A DNA stretch of 64,000 nt. It comes from Solimonas marina (GTDB taxonomy: Bacteria > Pseudomonadota > Gammaproteobacteria > Nevskiales > Nevskiaceae). The stretch spans positions 62,001 to 126,000 of the forward strand of contig NZ_JAAVXB010000008.1 in the NCBI RefSeq assembly GCF_012241385.1, in the 5' to 3' direction. Made by a program: the position numbers and the translations under genes. The first letter of the stretch is position 1, and every line of letters starts with the position of its first letter. The notes under the pieces are model-generated. The model was not told the DNA's origin. It worked only from the letters and a program-made list of their open reading frames with translations, and searched no databases. Of the stretch, positions 8,457 through 17,012 are shown one piece after another.

Positions 8457-9034
8457 GCGATGCCCCGTGCCGCAAACCAGCTGGAGAGCGTGTCGAAGGC
8501 CAGGCAGGCACCATGCGCTGCCGCTTCGATTTGCAATGGAGTGCTGACGTCGCGCTGTAGATGTTCGAGAAACGCGCGCCAGTTAGCGCCGGTGGCGTCG
8601 CCATACCCGCGCAGCCAGCGCATCGGCCACGGTGCGAGCCGCGATTCGAGCCGCCGCGCCAGCACCGAGCCGCCGAGCTGCGCGCCTTCGATGACGTAGG
8701 CGACCCCGTAGCGATGAGCGACGGTATCGAGCGGCAGCGTCGACTGCCAGCGCGGCAGGTCGGCGGGATCAAGGCCAGCCGCCTGCAGGTCGGCTTCGAG
8801 CCAGCACCGCTTGCCGTCACGTGCCGTCGCGTCGATCGTCGCCGGCCAGTCCTGCTGCCAGAGGTGCTGCTCGAACCCCGACAGCCAGCCCCACATCGCT
8901 GCGACATACGGTGCGTATTCGGCCTTGCCCGCATCTTCGGCGGCGATCGGCAGCGTCGCATCGAGCGCGGCGTGGCGCTGACGGGTTGCGGCACGCAGAG
9001 CCTGCAGCGCCGGGGAGTGGTGAGCAGTGTTCAC
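8453..9034 (-). CDS. bphO: heme oxygenase (biliverdin-forming)
   Basis: A 193-residue cytoplasmic enzyme that opens heme to biliverdin, CO and iron, supplying the chromophore for BphP. The proximal heme ligand is probably H21 (TRQRHAALD), and the YVIEGAQLGG stretch matches the conserved distal helix Gly-rich segment of BphO-type oxygenases. The start is a GTG with no strong ribosome site. It is 75 bases downstream of treY and overlaps bphP by four bases. Length and motifs match the family; an iron-acquisition role (as for HemO) is possible but the operon argues for chromophore synthesis. Confidence 0.92.
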   Translation of the reverse strand: MNTAHHSPALQALRAATRQRHAALDATLPIAAEDAGKAEYAPYVAAMWGWLSGFEQHLWQQDWPATIDATARDGKRCWLEADLQAAGLDPADLPRWQSTLPLDTVAHRYGVAYVIEGAQLGGSVLARRLESRLAPWPMRWLRGYGDATGANWRAFLEHLQRDVSTPLQIEAAAHGACLAFDTLSSWFAARGIA

Positions 9035-9109
9035 GAATGGATCAATGGCAACCGGCGCCGGGCATCCAATTGCGGTGCCGGCCCGGCGTTCGTCGGGATG
9101 TGGCCGGCA

Positions 9110-11929
9110 CTATACGGCTTCGCGGGGCCGCGAGGTGGGCAAGGTATCGATCGTCGTGGTGGCGACCAGCAGGGGCCAGCTCTGCAGCGCCTGCGAGAGG
9201 TCGAGCCCGGTCGTTGCATCGAGCGCTTTGCCGTCGAGCACGCTACGCCAGCGGCGGCGCAGCGCCTGTGGCAATTCGATGCGCGTACCGCGTTGCTCGC
9301 TGGCGACCGTGCGTAGCGATGAGCGGCCTGCGTAGAGGGTGTATGGATGCAAAGGGACGACGACCAGTACCGCGGTGTCCTGCCACTCGCGCGAAAACGC
9401 GAGCAGTTGCCCGGCGTGGCGGCCACGCAGCATCAACGGCCGATAACGGCCGGTGGCGAAGCAGTCGGCATATTGCTGGCGGGCGCCGAGCAGGCGGGCG
9501 ATCAGGCGCTGCTTGATGTGGCCATCGCGCCAGTCGTCCAGCAGGTCGTCGTCGCTGCGCGGATCGTCCAGCGCCCGCTGACGCGCGCTGTAGTCGACCG
9601 CACGGCGGTTGTCCGGGTCGACGAGGCTGAAGTCCCAGAAATCGCAGCCCTGATAGGTGTCCGGCACGCCCGGTGTCGTCAGTCGCAAGGCGGTCTGCAC
9701 CAGGCCGTTGACGGCCCCCGCGCCGGCAATGCGGTCGACGAAGCCGGCCAGTTCGGCGACGAACACGGTGTCGGCGCACAACGCTTCGAGGAATCGCCGG
9801 CAGGCCGTCTCGTAGTCGAGATTGGGCTCGACCCAGGCCGAGTGTCGTTTGGCTTCGCGTACGGCCTTTTCCTGCCAGGCTGACAGTCGCCCGCAGTAGT
9901 CGGCCAGACCGTCGCGGTCGGTGGCGCGCAAACCTGGCGGCCAGGCGCCGACCAGCATTTGATAGAGGATGTATTCGTCGGTCGCATCGGGCCCCGTCAT
10001 GCCGTCGCGCGTCGCTTTGAGCGCGGCGTTGCGTTGCCGCCAGTGCAGGACCTGCTGCTGCCATTGTTCGGGCATCTCGCTGAGCACTGCCAGTCGCGCG
10101 CGCACGTCTTCGCCTCGCTTGTGGTCGTGCGTGGCGGTTGCCAGCATTGTTTTCGGGTATCGCTGTGCGCGGTGCAGGCACTGACGGTGAAAGGTGGCGA
10201 CGTCGATCGCGAATTGCGCCGGGTCGGCGCCGACCTCATTACGCGACACGAGCACGCCGTAGCGGTAGAACGCGGTGTCTTCGATCGACTTGGCGGCGAC
10301 CGGTGAGGTCAGCTGCTGGAAGCGGGCAATCGCGCGCAGGCGCAGTGCGCGTGCGCTGCCGCTGGCCAGCGACTGCGGCGCCTCACAGCCCAGCCAGCGG
10401 TCGAGTTGATCGACCAGTGCCTGCTCGCCGCGCGGGACGCTGCGGCGCGCCGCTTCGCACACCGTCTGCATGACGGCGGCGTCGGCGGCCGAGCGGCCGC
10501 GGGCATCGGCGTAGGTGCGGTAAAGCGGGAAGTGCACAAGCAGTTCGGTGAGCACGCGGCGGATCGCCGCCAGCGACCAGTCGCGCTGTCGTGGATCGGC
10601 ACGGGCGATACGGTGCAGGGTGCGCGCGCAGGCCTCGAAGTCGGCCGTGAACAAGGCCTGTGGAATGCGCCGCCGGGCGGCCATCGCTTCGCGCTCGAAA
10701 TCGCCGCTGTGGCCGCTGAGGCGGGTCCACAGGGCCGACAGCGCCGGCGTTCCGCTGGCCGCATGCAGGACGGCGCCGACGTCGTTCATGAAGTCATAGC
10801 CCGAGCTGCCGTCGCAGCGCCAGTCGCGTGGCAGGGTTTCGTCGGGCGCCAGGATCTTTTCGACAACCAGATAAGCCGGATCGCGCGGCAGCTCCGGCGG
10901 TCGCTGCGATGCGAGCTTGAGCAGACGTGTGCGCAATTTGCGGCAGTACGCGCGTGGGTCGGCGAGGCCATCGACATGATCGATGCGCACGCCATCGATC
11001 AGACCTTGCGCATAGAGGCGGAAGATCAAGGCGTGGGTCGCCTCGAAGACCGCAGGCTCTTCGGCGCGCAGGCCGGCGAGCTCGATCACGTCGAAGAAGC
11101 GCCGCCAATTGATTTCGTCAGCGGCTGTCCGCCACCACGCCAGCCGCCAGTGCTGTCGTTCGAGCAAGGCATGCAAGAGCCGCCGATCGCCCTGGTTGTA
11201 GTGGCCCAGCAGGGCCTTGATGGCGTCGTGCTGCGGAGCCGACGTGCGCAGAGCTTCGGCAAGCTCACGCCTGGCGGTCTCAAACCCATGCCAGCGCGCG
11301 CCGCGGCTGCGGGTCGCCAGGGCATCGGTGAAGCGTTGAGCGTGCGCGGCCAACGCGTCGCCGGCGCTGCGCAGCAAGGCGGCATAGGACGTCGGCGCCA
11401 GTGGGAAACAATGCTCGTAGTAGCGCACGCTCAGCCGGCCATCGTCCTCGAGGTTGAGGCGAAGCTCGCCGTCGGCCAGCGCGTCGCCGTAGGGCTTGCC
11501 GAGAAACGGCGCATCGACACGGCCGCGCAGCGCGAGGTCGGGGACATCCCAGTCGATGTCGAAGAAGCGCGCGTAGCGGCTGTCCGGCCCCCATTCGAGG
11601 ACATCGAGCCACCATGCGTTGTCGTCGCGACCGACCGCCATGTGGTTGGGCACGATGTCGACGATCACGCCCATCCCACGCGCCCGCAGTCGTGCCACCA
11701 GATTGCGCAGGCCGTCTTCGCCGCCCAGCTCCGGATTGATGACGGTCGGGTCGACGACGTCATAGCCATGCATCGAGCCCGAGCGGGCGCCGAGAATGGG
11801 CGAGAGGTAGAAGTGGCTGATGCCGAGGCGAGCGGCATAGTCGATTTGTGCCGCGGCATCGGCGAAGCCGAAGTCGCGATGCAGTTGCAGGCGCATCGTG
11901 GCGCGAATCGCGACGGCTTCCGCTGGCAT
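9110..11929 (-). CDS. treY: maltooligosyl trehalose synthase
   Basis: A GH13-family enzyme of 939 residues that converts the reducing end of a maltooligosaccharide into an alpha,alpha-trehalose linkage. The (beta/alpha)8 barrel begins at once (TMRLQLH, FGFADAAAQIDY); DIVPNHMA and GVRIDHVDGLADP mark conserved regions I and II, the latter with the nucleophile Asp, and VVEKIL holds the acid/base Glu. I chose the ATG at 11929 with AAGGGG upstream. Its usual partner treZ is not in this window. It heads the strand containing bphO and bphP, an unusual neighbourhood that could mean light-linked osmoprotectant synthesis, or only shared strand. Confidence 0.93.
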   Translation of the reverse strand: MPAEAVAIRATMRLQLHRDFGFADAAAQIDYAARLGISHFYLSPILGARSGSMHGYDVVDPTVINPELGGEDGLRNLVARLRARGMGVIVDIVPNHMAVGRDDNAWWLDVLEWGPDSRYARFFDIDWDVPDLALRGRVDAPFLGKPYGDALADGELRLNLEDDGRLSVRYYEHCFPLAPTSYAALLRSAGDALAAHAQRFTDALATRSRGARWHGFETARRELAEALRTSAPQHDAIKALLGHYNQGDRRLLHALLERQHWRLAWWRTAADEINWRRFFDVIELAGLRAEEPAVFEATHALIFRLYAQGLIDGVRIDHVDGLADPRAYCRKLRTRLLKLASQRPPELPRDPAYLVVEKILAPDETLPRDWRCDGSSGYDFMNDVGAVLHAASGTPALSALWTRLSGHSGDFEREAMAARRRIPQALFTADFEACARTLHRIARADPRQRDWSLAAIRRVLTELLVHFPLYRTYADARGRSAADAAVMQTVCEAARRSVPRGEQALVDQLDRWLGCEAPQSLASGSARALRLRAIARFQQLTSPVAAKSIEDTAFYRYGVLVSRNEVGADPAQFAIDVATFHRQCLHRAQRYPKTMLATATHDHKRGEDVRARLAVLSEMPEQWQQQVLHWRQRNAALKATRDGMTGPDATDEYILYQMLVGAWPPGLRATDRDGLADYCGRLSAWQEKAVREAKRHSAWVEPNLDYETACRRFLEALCADTVFVAELAGFVDRIAGAGAVNGLVQTALRLTTPGVPDTYQGCDFWDFSLVDPDNRRAVDYSARQRALDDPRSDDDLLDDWRDGHIKQRLIARLLGARQQYADCFATGRYRPLMLRGRHAGQLLAFSREWQDTAVLVVVPLHPYTLYAGRSSLRTVASEQRGTRIELPQALRRRWRSVLDGKALDATTGLDLSQALQSWPLLVATTTIDTLPTSRPREAV

Positions 11930-12289
11930 GGACGCCCCTTGGCGTGTGGTTGAGCCCCGAGGCGTGGTCTCGTGGCAGGACCGCGTGTCGCCACGCAGCA
12001 GCGTGATTCTTGAAGGCGCCATCTGAAGAGTGGATGAACCGCGACGTCGCCGGGTGCGCCGCTGCCGTCCGTGCCGCGATCCTCGGCCTGCCTGAGCGCC
12101 AGATGAACGGAATTGACGCAGGTCTATGATTCAGCTTGGGATTTGCCCTTGAGCTTTGGGTTTTGCTTGCGGCATAGTGCAGGTGGGGCGGCGCTGCAGC
12201 TTGCGTGGACGGAGGGTTCCGGTCGGGCGGCATGCATCAGGTGGTAACGGGGGTTCGAGCAGCCAGGGCGTGCGTCAGGAGACCCGATC
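11930..12289. other. divergent intergenic region between treY and a sensor kinase
   Basis: This 360-base gap should hold promoters for both directions. The only reasonable sigma70-like candidate I see is TTGAGC (12149-12154) and CATAGT (12173-12178) with an 18-base spacer, on the plus strand, about 110 bases before the kinase gene; it is weak. No sigma54 element, ORF with a ribosome site or stable hairpin with a T-run is apparent. Confidence 0.3.
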
Positions 12290-14119
12290 ATGGATTCGCA
12301 GGAGCCGCCGCTGGCGGACGACGCGGACACACAGCGTTCAGTTCAGCGTGGAGGCCGTGCCGGCACCGCGTCCAACCGCCTGCCGTTTCGCTTGATTACC
12401 GGGGGGCTGCTGCTGCTGTTGGCTGCCGCCGCGTTGTTCTCATACGAGCATGCCAAGCGTCTTGATGCCCGCATCGCGCAGTTCGATGCGACGCGCGGTG
12501 CAGTCGAGCGCGGCCGCGCGCTGCTGGCAACCGCGCGCGAGATCGAATGGCGGCGCGGCATCCTCAGCGTCGACACAGCGCGCGACGATCTCAAGGCGTA
12601 TGCGCAAACCCTCGACGATCTGCGCCCACAGGTTGCCGGCCTGCGCGGTAGTGGCGATGACGACGCACTGCTGACCGAGCTGGGGGCAATTCTCGACCAG
12701 CAACAGACCGGTATTGCCGACGTACTCGATGGGTCGGCGTCGCGTAGCGCGATGCCGGTGGTGCTGCCGCGTGCGCCAACCACGGCGTTGCGCCGCGATG
12801 CCGAGCAGCTGGTGCGCCGCCTGAGCGAGGTCAACGACGCCCAGCGCGTGGCGATGACGACCATGATTCACGAACGCACGGTCGCAACCTATGTGACGCT
12901 GGCGCTGCTCGGTTCGCTGTGTGTGCTGGCCATGGTCCTGGGCTCGCGGCATTTCGATGCGCTGCGCCTGCACGAGGCCTTGCGCACCGAGGTTCGCGAG
13001 ACGCGTCGCGAGCGCGACGAGAAGAGTTCGTTCCTGGCGCTCGTCAGTCACGAGATTCGCACGCCGATGAATGCGATCTTCGGCTTCGCCGGGTTGCTGC
13101 GCGACCGCCTGCGTGACCCGGCTGACCGCCGCTACGTCGATGCCATTACCGATGGTGCCCGCGCGCTGCTGACCCTGATCAACGATTTGCTCGACCTGTC
13201 GCGCATCGAAGCCGGCCAGCTCAAGCTGCAGGCGGCGCCGACGCAGCTGGGCGACGTGGTCGACAGTGTCGTGGCGCTGTTCACGCGGCAGGCGCAGGAC
13301 AAGCAGTTGCCGTTGGTGGCGGAAGTCCCGGCGCAGCTGCCGATGCTGCAGGTCGATGCCGACCGCGTACGGCAGATGTTGATCAATCTGCTCAGCAATG
13401 CCCTGAAGCACACGCAGCGCGGTGAAGTGCGGATCGTGCTCGCGCTGCGCCGCAGTGACGGCGACGCGCGCGCGCGTGATGTGCAGCTGTCGGTGACCGA
13501 CACCGGCGTCGGCATTGCCGCGGATGAATTGCGGACGATTTTCGAGCCGTTCGTGCAAGGCCAGCGCAGCGCCGCCGGGCGTCGTGCCGGCGGTAGCGGC
13601 CTGGGTCTGTCGATCACACGTCAATTGGCGCAGATGATGGGCGGCGACATCAGCGTTCGCAGCGAGCCTGGTGTCGGCTCGTGCTTCACCATCGATCTAC
13701 CGGCGCTGGCGCTCGCCGGCCAGGACGGCGAGCGTGCGCTGCGCGCGGTCGACGATGCGGCAATCGCCGTGCCGCCGTCGGATCGCGCGTCTGCCGGCGA
13801 AGACGAAGACACGCCGCCACGCAGTGTCCCGGCAGGCTTGCTTGCCGAGCTGGAGCTGCTGCAGCGCGAGCAATGGCCGGCGCTCAATGAGACGCTGACG
13901 ATGAGTGAGGTTCGCGCGTTTGCCGCCGAGCTGGAGCGGCTGGCTGCGCAGGGGGCTTGGCCATCGCTGGCGCGTTATGCCACCGACCTCGGTCGCGGCG
14001 CTGCGGACTTCGATGTGGCTGCGGTCGAGACGCTGCTGGCCGACTTCCCGGTCCGCATTGCGGCACTGCGCCGCGGTGCGGGATCGCTTGCGCGGGGAGA
14101 ATTGATCCATGTCGCTTGA
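12290..14119 (+). CDS. membrane sensor histidine kinase
   Basis: 609 residues. The ATG follows AGGAG by eight bases. Two membrane helices (about 35-55 and 200-222) bracket a helical periplasmic sensor resembling CHASE3. Then come a short coiled coil, an H-box (SHEIRTPMNAIFGF), an ATPase domain (NLLSNALKH, DTGVGIA, GSGLGLSITRQLA) and a C-terminal helical extension of about 90 residues without a receiver domain. The stop overlaps the next gene (REC-kinase) by 11 bases. The pair, plus the AlgB-like regulator 200 bases further on, look like one pathway in which this protein senses a periplasmic or membrane signal. Confidence 0.88.
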   Translation: MDSQEPPLADDADTQRSVQRGGRAGTASNRLPFRLITGGLLLLLAAAALFSYEHAKRLDARIAQFDATRGAVERGRALLATAREIEWRRGILSVDTARDDLKAYAQTLDDLRPQVAGLRGSGDDDALLTELGAILDQQQTGIADVLDGSASRSAMPVVLPRAPTTALRRDAEQLVRRLSEVNDAQRVAMTTMIHERTVATYVTLALLGSLCVLAMVLGSRHFDALRLHEALRTEVRETRRERDEKSSFLALVSHEIRTPMNAIFGFAGLLRDRLRDPADRRYVDAITDGARALLTLINDLLDLSRIEAGQLKLQAAPTQLGDVVDSVVALFTRQAQDKQLPLVAEVPAQLPMLQVDADRVRQMLINLLSNALKHTQRGEVRIVLALRRSDGDARARDVQLSVTDTGVGIAADELRTIFEPFVQGQRSAAGRRAGGSGLGLSITRQLAQMMGGDISVRSEPGVGSCFTIDLPALALAGQDGERALRAVDDAAIAVPPSDRASAGEDEDTPPRSVPAGLLAELELLQREQWPALNETLTMSEVRAFAAELERLAAQGAWPSLARYATDLGRGAADFDVAAVETLLADFPVRIAALRRGAGSLARGELIHVA

Positions 14120-15239
14120 CCGCCGCGGCGGGGGTGAACCACCGCTGGTTCTGGTGGCCGACGATCAACCCGCCAACATCCAGCTGATCGGCCAGGTGCT
14201 CGATCAGGCCGGCTATGGCGTGATGCCGGCACGTTCCGGTGAGCAGGCACTGGCGCGTGCCCGCGCGCGGCGGCCGGACTTGGTGCTGCTCGACATGCTG
14301 ATGCCGGGCATGGACGGCAGCGCGACCTGTCGTGCCTTGCGCGAGGCGGGCTTTGCCGATGTGCCGGTGATCTTCGTCACCGGCGCCGCCGATCGTGACT
14401 CCCTGGTCACCGCGTTCGCTGCCGGCGCCGTCGATTACATCACCAAGCCGTTCGTCGTCGAGGAACTGCTGGCACGCGTGCGCACGCATCTGGAGTTGAA
14501 GATCGCGCGCGACCGCTTGTCCGACATGCTGCGCGAGCGTGACGACGTGATGCACGTTGTTGCGCACGATCTCAAGAATCCGCTCAGCGCCAGCCTGTTC
14601 GCGGCACGCATGCTGCGTCGCGCGCCGGAAGCGGAGCGCGATGAACTGCTCGATGACATCGTGCGCGGCTGCGAAGAAGCGCTGCAGTTCATTCAGCGCT
14701 TTCTGGCGCGTGGCGCCGAAGGGCAGCGTCTTCGGCAGTTTCGCGCCGAGTCGCTGGAGTTGCGCGAGGTTGTCATGCGCGCGGTCAGGGCGCAGCGTCC
14801 GGCCGCGCAGGCGCGGCAAATGGAGATGCGCGTGCGGGGTGGCGCGCGCGCGTTCGCTGACCCGGTGGTGATCCGCAACGTCGTGCAGAACCTGCTGTCG
14901 AATGCGATTCGTTACGCCCCGGAGGGCTCGTCGATCGATATCGAGATCGGCGATTCGCGGACCGGCCACGCGCTGCTGCTGGTGATGGATCGCGGCCCTG
15001 GTATTCCCGAGTCACTGCGCGGTCAGTTGTTCCGCAGCTACGCGCGGCTGGCCAGCGCCCGCGACGGCGCGGCACAGCAGGCTTATTCGAGCGGCCTGGG
15101 CCTGGCGATCGCCAAGCATGACGTCACGCAAATGGGCGGCCATCTCTGGTACGAGCCGCGCAATGGCGGCGGCTCGGTGTTCGGGGTGGAGCTGCCGCAG
15201 CAGCGCGACCAGTCCGGCGCGCTGGAAGTCGTTGCCTGA
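14109..15239 (+). CDS. receiver-histidine kinase fusion (REC first, kinase second)
   Basis: 376 residues, soluble. A receiver domain (residues about 14-130; ADDQPAN acidic pair, LLDMLMPGMDG phospho-site, YITKPF Lys) precedes an H-box (AHDLKNPLSASL) and an ATPase domain with NLLSNAIRYA, DRGPGIPE and GLGLAIAKHD. This reversed order allows an upstream kinase, probably the one it overlaps by 11 bases, to control a second kinase. The ATG has GGGGAG upstream. The likely downstream acceptor is the AlgB-like regulator at 15443; that assignment is inference from order and strand. Confidence 0.85.
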   Translation: MSLDRRGGGEPPLVLVADDQPANIQLIGQVLDQAGYGVMPARSGEQALARARARRPDLVLLDMLMPGMDGSATCRALREAGFADVPVIFVTGAADRDSLVTAFAAGAVDYITKPFVVEELLARVRTHLELKIARDRLSDMLRERDDVMHVVAHDLKNPLSASLFAARMLRRAPEAERDELLDDIVRGCEEALQFIQRFLARGAEGQRLRQFRAESLELREVVMRAVRAQRPAAQARQMEMRVRGGARAFADPVVIRNVVQNLLSNAIRYAPEGSSIDIEIGDSRTGHALLLVMDRGPGIPESLRGQLFRSYARLASARDGAAQQAYSSGLGLAIAKHDVTQMGGHLWYEPRNGGGSVFGVELPQQRDQSGALEVVA

Positions 15240-15288
15240 GCGCACTGTCGGCGCGGTCTGCAATGTGCATGAGTTCGATCTTTTTGAT

Positions 15289-15303
15289 CGTGCCAAATGC
15301 ACG
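15289..15303. promoter_or_regulatory. short dyad CGTGC-N5-GCACG upstream of the AlgB-like gene
   Basis: Perfect 5-bp arms at 15289-15293 and 15299-15303, preceded by GATC-TTTTT-GATC. It lies 140-155 bases before the regulator start in a 203-base gap and is the only symmetric element I see there. A site for autoregulation is possible but the arms are short enough to arise by chance. Confidence 0.25.
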
Positions 15304-15442
15304 AAATACGTCGCCAATCAAATTCCCTTGGGCTGGCGTTCAGCTGGGTTTTCGCATGATTTCATAGGCTTCCAGCGGCATCCTCAGATGGCATGAGGCG
15401 TGCCTCGAAGCGTGAAAAAACCATGAAGCGGCGGAGCGAATA

Positions 15443-16846
15443 TTGGCTATGGCAGATGGCATCAGCGAGCGGCACGAAATCTCATCCCGAATTCCGGCGG
15501 ACGCGCAGGCGCGCAGCCAGGTCCTGCTGGTCGACGACGATCCCGCCATCCTGCGGCTATTCCGACGCTGCCTGGAAATGGAGGGCTATGCGGTGACCGC
15601 CGCGCCGTCGGTGCGCGATGCCGAGGTGGCGCTGACGCGTGGCGTCTACGACGTTTGCGTACTCGACCTCGACCTCGGCGGTGGCGATTCCGGCCTGGAG
15701 CTGTTGCCGCGCCTGCGTGAGCGCGCGCCGTGGCTGCGCGTGCTGATGGCCACGGCGACCGACGATGTCGGTACCGCGCTGCAGTCCATCCGTGCCGGCG
15801 CCAATGATTATCTGGTCAAGCCCTGCGATCCCGAGCAGTTGGTGCACGCGGTTGGCCAGCAGGCCGAAGCGCGTCGGCTGGAACGACGGATCGAGGCGCT
15901 GGAAGATCGCGAGGAGGGCGAGCGCCCCGACTTGCAGACCGAGAACCCGGCGCTGCAGGGCGTGCTTGAACTGGCGCGGCGTGTCGCCACGACCGATGCG
16001 ACGATGCTGATCCTCGGCGAGAACGGCACCGGCAAGACCATGCTCGCCCGTGCGATCCACGAGTGGAGCCGCCGCGCGCGGGCGCCGTTCGCGACGGTCA
16101 GCTGTCCGTCGCTGTCGCCGGAGCTGCTCAACAGCGAATTGTTCGGCCATGTGCGCGGCGCGTTCACTGGCGCGACCGACAACCGGCCGGGACGCATCCA
16201 GGTGGCCGAGGGCGGTACCCTGTTTCTCGATGAGATCGGCGATCTGCCGATGAGCCTGCAGCCCAAGCTGCTGCGCTTCCTGCAGGATCGCGAGTACGAG
16301 CGGGTCGGCGATCCGCATACGCGCACGGCGAATGTGCGCGTGATCGCCGCGACCAATCAGAATCTTCAGCAGATGGTTGCCGACGGCAAGTTCCGCGAAG
16401 ACCTGTACTACCGCCTCAACGTCGTCGGCGTGACCTTGCCGCCGCTGCGCGAACGGCGCGAGGACATCCCGCGCCTGGCGGAGAATCTGGCGCTGCAGCT
16501 GGCGCACCGCTACGACCGACCCGCACGGCAATTCTCGGCCGACGCACGCGCGCAGCTGGCCACGCATGGTTGGTCCGGCAACCTGCGCGAACTGCGCAAT
16601 GCGATCGAGCGTGCCGTGATCATCTGTGAAGGCGAGACGATACGCTCGGAGCATTTGCCGTTCGTGACGTCGACGCCGCTGTCCGGTGGACCGCGTGCCG
16701 GCGATCCGATCAGTCTCGAAGAGCTCGAGCGCGCGCACATTGAGGCCATCGTCGCCAGCGCGCCGTCGCTTGAAGCGGCCGCCCGCCAGCTGAAGATCGA
16801 CAGCTCCACGCTCTATCGCAAGCGCCGTCTTTACAACGGTCGCTGA
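15443..16846 (+). CDS. algB: AlgB-family sigma54-dependent response regulator
   Basis: 467 residues, closely matching Pseudomonas AlgB along its length by recollection (for example DILILGE-type Walker region, GHVRGAFTGAT, RTANVRVIAATN, LKIDSSTLYRKRR). Receiver domain about residues 26-140 with LDLDLGG phospho-site and YLVKPC; AAA+ domain with Walker A GENGTGKT and intact GAFTGA; C-terminal Fis-type HTH. The start is probably the TTG at 15443 (GGAG six bases upstream); the ATG at 15449 is the alternative. AlgB controls alginate, biofilm and, when phosphorylated by BphP, light responses in Pseudomonas. It is followed by a strong terminator and rpoN. Confidence 0.85.
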   Translation: MAMADGISERHEISSRIPADAQARSQVLLVDDDPAILRLFRRCLEMEGYAVTAAPSVRDAEVALTRGVYDVCVLDLDLGGGDSGLELLPRLRERAPWLRVLMATATDDVGTALQSIRAGANDYLVKPCDPEQLVHAVGQQAEARRLERRIEALEDREEGERPDLQTENPALQGVLELARRVATTDATMLILGENGTGKTMLARAIHEWSRRARAPFATVSCPSLSPELLNSELFGHVRGAFTGATDNRPGRIQVAEGGTLFLDEIGDLPMSLQPKLLRFLQDREYERVGDPHTRTANVRVIAATNQNLQQMVADGKFREDLYYRLNVVGVTLPPLRERREDIPRLAENLALQLAHRYDRPARQFSADARAQLATHGWSGNLRELRNAIERAVIICEGETIRSEHLPFVTSTPLSGGPRAGDPISLEELERAHIEAIVASAPSLEAAARQLKIDSSTLYRKRRLYNGR

Positions 16847-16865
16847 TCCCGCGTCACTCCTTAGG

Positions 16866-16894
16866 CGCCGGCCTCGTGCCGGCGTTTTTTTTTT
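16866..16894 (+). terminator. strong Rho-independent terminator after algB
   Basis: Stem CGCCGGC/GCCGGCG (16866-16872 and 16878-16884) with a 5-base loop is followed by ten T. It separates the AlgB-like gene from rpoN, so rpoN needs its own promoter, which is found 37 bases further on. Confidence 0.92.
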
Positions 16895-16930
16895 GCGTGG
16901 CTTCACGCTTTTGAAGCGCGCTCGCGTGAC

Positions 16931-16946
16931 TGGCACGACCGTTGCC
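16931..16946 (+). promoter_or_regulatory. near-perfect sigma54 promoter of rpoN
   Basis: TGGCACG-ACCG-TTGCC matches the sigma54 consensus at all core positions with the correct GG to GC spacing. The start site would be near 16957, giving a leader of about 56 bases. It implies positive autoregulation of this sigma factor gene. A small dyad GCGTG-GCTT-CACGC (16895-16908) lies just upstream. Confidence 0.85.
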
Positions 16947-17012
16947 CCTTATCAGGAATGGACCCGTCCGGGTGGGGGCGGGAAACGGTCGATTCGAGCC
17001 GGAGTCACGACA

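Noticed and set aside
16893-17012. In-frame upstream extension of rpoN
   Set aside because: It contains the predicted promoter and start site, has no similarity to sigma54, and the ATG at 17013 has its own ribosome site.
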